Part shown: positions 59,849-64,000 of the stretch, piece by piece
Layout: every line of letters begins with the position of its first letter
How positions within the stretch are numbered: the stretch's first letter is position 1
Position numbers and translations under genes: made by a program
DNA from: Rubellimicrobium sp.
GTDB lineage: Bacteria > Pseudomonadota > Alphaproteobacteria > Rhodobacterales > Rhodobacteraceae
DNA length: 64,000 bases
Assembly: GCA_020852925.1 (NCBI GenBank)
Contig: JADYZU010000013.1
Location: 1-64,000 of the forward strand
Direction: 5' to 3'
Notes under the pieces: generated by a model
What the model was told of the DNA's origin: nothing
The model's input: the letters and a program-made list of their open reading frames with translations, nothing else
Database searches by the model: none

Positions 59849-60613
59849 ATGACGATGGAGAAGTTCCGCCTCGATGGCCGGGTCGCGCTGGTGACCGGCG
59901 GCAACCGCGGCATCGGCCTGGCCATTGCAGAGCTGTTCCTCGAGGCCGGCGCGCGCTGCCTTGTCACCGCGCGGGTCGAGACCCCGGCCCTGGCCCGGCT
60001 GCTGGCCACCCATCCTGAAACCGCCGCCTGGCATGGCGCCGACGTGACCGATCCCGCGGCGCCCGCGGCCATGGTCGGGGCCGCCGTCGCGCGTTTCGGC
60101 CGGCTTGACGTGCTGGTGAACAACGCGGGCGTGGCCGACAACGGCGACTTCCACGATTTCGACGACGCCCGCCTGGCCCGGATCATGGACACGAACCTGG
60201 TCGCGCCCTTCCGCATCGCGCGGGCGGCGGTGCCGGTCATGCTGGCACAGGGCGGCGGGGCGATCGTGAACATCGGCTCGATCTCGGGCGAGGTGGCGAA
60301 CAGGCCGCAGTTTCAGGTCGCCTACAACGCCTCGAAGGCGGCGGTGCACCAGATGACGCGGGTCATGGCCTTTGAATACGCCGGCCGCGGCATCCGCGTG
60401 AACGCGGTGGCGCCGGGATATGTCGTCTCGGACATGACGGCGGGCGGGATCGCCAACCCGGAATGGAACCGGGTCTGGACCGGGAACACGCCGATGGGCC
60501 GCCTGGCCCGGCCCGAGGAGATGGCCACCTGCGCGCTGTTCCTGGCGTCCGACGCGGCCAGCTATGTCACCGGCGCGGTGCTGGTGGCGGACGGCGGCTA
60601 TACCACGCACTGA
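59849..60613 (+). CDS. SDR family polyol/sugar-acid dehydrogenase
   Basis: This 254-aa classical short-chain dehydrogenase has TGGNRGIG near residues 17-24, NNAG near 92-95, a catalytic Ser in NIGSISG and YNASK. The C-terminus GGYTTH is normal for gluconate 5-dehydrogenase or sorbitol dehydrogenase relatives. The start at 59849 gives MTMEKFRL; a second Met two codons later is equally possible. It lies 67 bases after the kinase, with direct repeats between. Confidence 0.87.
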   Translation: MTMEKFRLDGRVALVTGGNRGIGLAIAELFLEAGARCLVTARVETPALARLLATHPETAAWHGADVTDPAAPAAMVGAAVARFGRLDVLVNNAGVADNGDFHDFDDARLARIMDTNLVAPFRIARAAVPVMLAQGGGAIVNIGSISGEVANRPQFQVAYNASKAAVHQMTRVMAFEYAGRGIRVNAVAPGYVVSDMTAGGIANPEWNRVWTGNTPMGRLARPEEMATCALFLASDAASYVTGAVLVADGGYTTH

Positions 60614-60624
60614 GGGAGAAGGAC

Positions 60625-61353
60625 ATGGGCGAATCGCTTGGAGGAAAGGTGGCGCTGGTCACGGGGGCGGCCTCGGGGATCGGGCTTGCCACCACGCGGG
60701 CGCTGATCGGGGCGGGGGCGCGGGTGGTGATGGTTGACCGCGACGCCGACGCGCTCGGGCGGATCGCGGCCGGTCTGGGGGCCGACGCCATCGCGCAGGT
60801 CACGGACCTTCTCGATGCCGCGGATTGCGATGCGATGATCCCCGCCGCGCTGGACCGGGTGGGGCGCATCGACATCCTGCACTGCAACGCCGGCACCTAT
60901 ATCGGCGGCGACCTGACCGCGACGACCCCGGCCGCCATCGACCGGATGCTGAACCTCAACGTCAACGCGGTGATGAAGAACGTCCATGCCGTGATCCCGC
61001 ACATGGCCGGGCGCGGCAGCGGCGACATCATCGTCACCGCCTCGGTCGCCGGTCATTTCCCGGTCCCGTGGGAGCCGGTCTATTCCGCGTCGAAATGGGC
61101 GATGACCTGCTTCGTGCAGACCATGCGCCGCCAGCTCTTCGGGCAGGGCATCCGCGTGGGGCAGGTGTCGCCGGGGCCGGTGGTTTCGGCGCTGCTGGCC
61201 GACTGGCCCGAGGAGAACCTGCGCAAGGCCCGCGAGAACGGCAGCCTGATCGAGCCCGAGGACATCGCCGATGCCGTGCTCTACATGCTGACGCGGCCGC
61301 GCAATGTCACGATCCGCGACATGATCGTGCTGCCCACCAACTTCGACATCTAG
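60625..61353 (+). CDS. SDR family ribitol 2-dehydrogenase-like protein
   Basis: This 242-aa short-chain dehydrogenase has TGAASGIG near residues 14-21, CNAG in place of NNAG near 90, a Ser in TASVAGH and YSASKW. The C-terminal TRPRNVTIRDMIVLPTNFDI segment resembles ribitol 2-dehydrogenases, which make D-ribulose. It follows the previous SDR after 11 bases with a GGAGAAGGA ribosome site, so the two are co-transcribed. Confidence 0.85.
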   Translation: MGESLGGKVALVTGAASGIGLATTRALIGAGARVVMVDRDADALGRIAAGLGADAIAQVTDLLDAADCDAMIPAALDRVGRIDILHCNAGTYIGGDLTATTPAAIDRMLNLNVNAVMKNVHAVIPHMAGRGSGDIIVTASVAGHFPVPWEPVYSASKWAMTCFVQTMRRQLFGQGIRVGQVSPGPVVSALLADWPEENLRKARENGSLIEPEDIADAVLYMLTRPRNVTIRDMIVLPTNFDI

Positions 61354-61381
61354 GCCGGGTTCCGCGCCGAAGGGCGCGCTG

Positions 61382-61411
61382 CCCCTGCCCCTGTCCCTGT
61401 CCCTGTCCCCG
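61382..61411. repeat. Short tandem hexamer repeat between convergent genes
   Basis: Five hexamer units (CCCCTG twice, TCCCTG twice, then TCCCCG) lie between the ribitol-dehydrogenase-like gene and the convergent ATPase gene. A CGCGCC-GAAG-GGCGCG hairpin precedes them. The region probably holds the terminators of both operons. Confidence 0.5.
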
Positions 61412-61452
61412 GCGCGGTCGGGGCCGGGGCGCGGGGGCAGGGCGGCGCCGGA

Positions 61453-62514
<1,062 letters not shown>

Positions 62515-62525
62515 GGCGGAATTCC

Positions 62526-63578
62526 CTATTGCGGAAGAACGATCTGCATCTTCACCTCGCCGGGCGGGGCCGCGGCGGCGATGTCGAAGGCGGCGACACT
62601 TTCGGAAAAGTCGAAGGTGCGGGTGATGAGCGGCTTCACGTCGATGGCCCCCGAGGCGATCATGCCGACGCAGCGCGCAAAGACATGGGCGTAGCGGAAG
62701 ATGTTCTCGACCCGGGCCTCGCGCACCATGGCGGCGCCGGCGTCATAGGCGACCGGCTCGGACTGGCCGCCGATCATCACGACACAGCCCCCCGGCGCCA
62801 GCGGACCGAATACCGATGCCGCCGCGCGCGGGGATCCGGTCGCCTCGAACACCACATCGGCGCCCCAGCCATCGGTCCCGTCGCGCACCCGCGCGGCCAG
62901 ATCCTCGTGCCCGGCGTCCACCGGGACGATCGCGGGCGACAGCGCCGCCGCAATCTCGAGCTTCTTCGGCGCGATGTCCGAGACGAACACCCGCGCACAG
63001 CCCGAGGCCAGCGCCGACAGCGCGGTGACAAGGCCGATCGGCCCCGCGCCCAGCACGACGCCGACATCGCCCGGCCGGATCCGCGCCTTGGTTGCGGCGT
63101 GGATGCCGACGGCCAGCGGCTCGACCATGGCGGCCTCGGCAAAGCTCACGTTGTCGGGCAGGCGATAGGTATAGGCGGCCGGGTGCACGCAGGTCGGCCG
63201 CAGGATGCCATGCACCGGCGGCGTGGCCCAGAACCGCACCGCCGGGTCGATGTTGTACATGCCCAGCCGCGCCGCCCGGCTGTTCGGGTCGGGGATGCCC
63301 GGCTCCATGCAGACGCGGTCCCCCACGGCAAGACCGCTGACCGCCGCGCCGCATTCGATCACCGTGCCCGATGCCTCGTGGCCCAGGATCATCGGCGCCT
63401 CGACCACGAACGGTCCGATCCGGCCATGGGTATAGTAATGCACGTCCGATCCGCAGATCCCCACCGTATGCAGGCGGATTCGCACGTCATGCGGCCCCAG
63501 CACCTCTTCGCTGCGGTCGATTTCGGGAAAGTCGCGCAGCGACAGCGCGCCCTTGCGTTCAAGAACGACGGACTTCAC
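62526..63578 (-). CDS. Xylitol dehydrogenase-like zinc alcohol dehydrogenase
   Basis: This 350-aa medium-chain dehydrogenase of the sorbitol/xylitol type oxidises xylitol to D-xylulose with NAD+. The catalytic zinc ligands are in [14 protein letters not shown] and ILGHEASG, with a Glu in MVEPLAVG. The cofactor motif is [10 protein letters not shown] near residues 176-185. The structural-zinc Cys cluster of other family members is not evident. It lies 11 bases before the ATPase gene, so uptake and oxidation are coupled. Confidence 0.87.
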   Translation of the reverse strand: MKSVVLERKGALSLRDFPEIDRSEEVLGPHDVRIRLHTVGICGSDVHYYTHGRIGPFVVEAPMILGHEASGTVIECGAAVSGLAVGDRVCMEPGIPDPNSRAARLGMYNIDPAVRFWATPPVHGILRPTCVHPAAYTYRLPDNVSFAEAAMVEPLAVGIHAATKARIRPGDVGVVLGAGPIGLVTALSALASGCARVFVSDIAPKKLEIAAALSPAIVPVDAGHEDLAARVRDGTDGWGADVVFEATGSPRAAASVFGPLAPGGCVVMIGGQSEPVAYDAGAAMVREARVENIFRYAHVFARCVGMIASGAIDVKPLITRTFDFSESVAAFDIAAAAPPGEVKMQIVLPQ

Positions 63579-63581
63579 CTC

Positions 63582-63770
63582 TCAGCCCCTCCGGATGATG
63601 TGAATGGTCAGGACGACCGAAATGGCGGTGCTGATCCAGATCGACAGGCCCACCGGCTCGATGAACCGCAGCCACAGCAGCGACTGGGCGACATAGAGGA
63701 TCACGCCGATGAACAGCCGGTCGAACCAGTTGGTCTCGATCGGAAGGAAACCGGGGCGGCGCTCTTTCAT
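63582..63770 (-). CDS. Small membrane protein resembling the C-terminal half of DUF2160
   Basis: This 62-aa protein has a basic N-terminus (MKERRPGFLPIETNWFDRLF) and two hydrophobic segments (about 21-34 and 43-58). The GFLPI-x-T and DRLFIG motif resembles DUF2160 proteins found in glycerol/polyol ABC operons, which are about 90 aa long. It fits between the permease (stop three bases upstream) and the xylitol dehydrogenase (three bases downstream). It may be a small subunit or assembly factor of the transporter. Confidence 0.7.
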   Translation of the reverse strand: MKERRPGFLPIETNWFDRLFIGVILYVAQSLLWLRFIEPVGLSIWISTAISVVLTIHIIRRG

Positions 63771-63773
63771 GGT

Positions 63774-64000
63774 CTATCCTTTCACGGCGCCGAAGGTCAG
63801 GCCGGCGACGATGTGCCGCTGCACCAGGCTGAAGACGATCAGCGCCGGGATCAGCGTGAAGACCGAGATCGCCGCCATGATCCCCCAGTTCGTGCCGGTG
63901 GTGGTGACATATTCCGACAGGCCCGTGGTCAGGGTGCGGGCGTTGAAGTTGGTGAGGGTCGCGGCCAGCAGGTATTCGTTCCAGGCAAAGACCCAGGTGA
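63774..64000 (-). CDS. Polyol/sugar ABC transporter permease (MalG-like), partial
   Basis: Only the last 75 codons are in the window; the gene continues past the right edge. They encode a MalG-type C-terminus: [14 protein letters not shown], the [20 protein letters not shown] helix, and [15 protein letters not shown] before the TAG stop. It is upstream of the small membrane protein, the xylitol dehydrogenase and the ATPase in one operon. The other permease and the binding protein would be expected just outside. Confidence 0.85.
   Translation of the reverse strand, partial: TWVFAWNEYLLAATLTNFNARTLTTGLSEYVTTTGTNWGIMAAISVFTLIPALIVFSLVQRHIVAGLTFGAVKG

Overview
This is a very GC-rich window with the gene content of an alphaproteobacterium of the Rhodobacteraceae (Paracoccus/Rhodobacter type). 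Three things point there: a RepABC replication module, a DUF1403-ScpB pair, and many ABC importers set among catabolic operons. The repABC genes, a Phd/PIN toxin-antitoxin pair and a tyrosine recombinase show that the DNA is a plasmid or chromid. The placement is by gene family and style; no rRNA or tRNA is present to confirm it.

Layout. (1) 6-4050: a sugar ABC importer (binding protein, two permeases, ATPase). (2) 4193-11383: a FadR-type regulator followed by an Opp/Dpp-type importer with a DapA-family aldolase inside the operon. (3) 11514-18295: an ApbE flavin transferase, a PepSY/flavodoxin/FNR-type membrane reductase, a DUF2271 protein carrying a flavinylation-like motif, two small PepSY proteins and a two-component system. 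This looks like an extracytoplasmic flavin electron-transfer module. Two promoters of this region carry the same inverted pair of 18-bp sites at the same 33-bp spacing. (4) 18292-25543: the replicon backbone, with repABC and its antisense RNA, candidate parS repeats, Phd/PIN, the recombinase, DUF1403 and ScpB. (5) 25616-47849: two complete BMP-type (nucleoside-family) ABC importers with nucleoside hydrolases, a nucleoside phosphorylase, PfkB and SIS proteins, an aldehyde dehydrogenase, two isochorismatase-type hydrolases, an enamidase homologue, two AA_synth (DUF1185) proteins and two NAD(P) oxidoreductases. This is the most unusual block and probably salvages or degrades an N-heterocyclic nucleoside. 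(6) 47871-55509: a LysR remnant beside an intact LysR-type box, then MmgE/PrpD, acyl-CoA dehydrogenase, CaiB-type CoA transferase, mesaconyl-CoA-hydratase-like and CitE-like lyase genes, and an MttB-family methyltransferase. The order suggests activation, oxidation, hydration and cleavage of a branched dicarboxylate such as a mesaconate or itaconate relative. (7) 55607-64000: pentitol/hexitol use, with xylulokinase, a mannitol/arabitol dehydrogenase, a PfkB sugar kinase, two SDR polyol dehydrogenases, xylitol dehydrogenase and part of a sugar ABC importer that runs off the right edge.

Genes within operons are tightly packed, with many ATGA or GTGA stop/start overlaps. Most regulation appears to sit in the short divergent intergenic regions. 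Substrate assignments are inferences from family and neighbourhood, and no homology search could be run.
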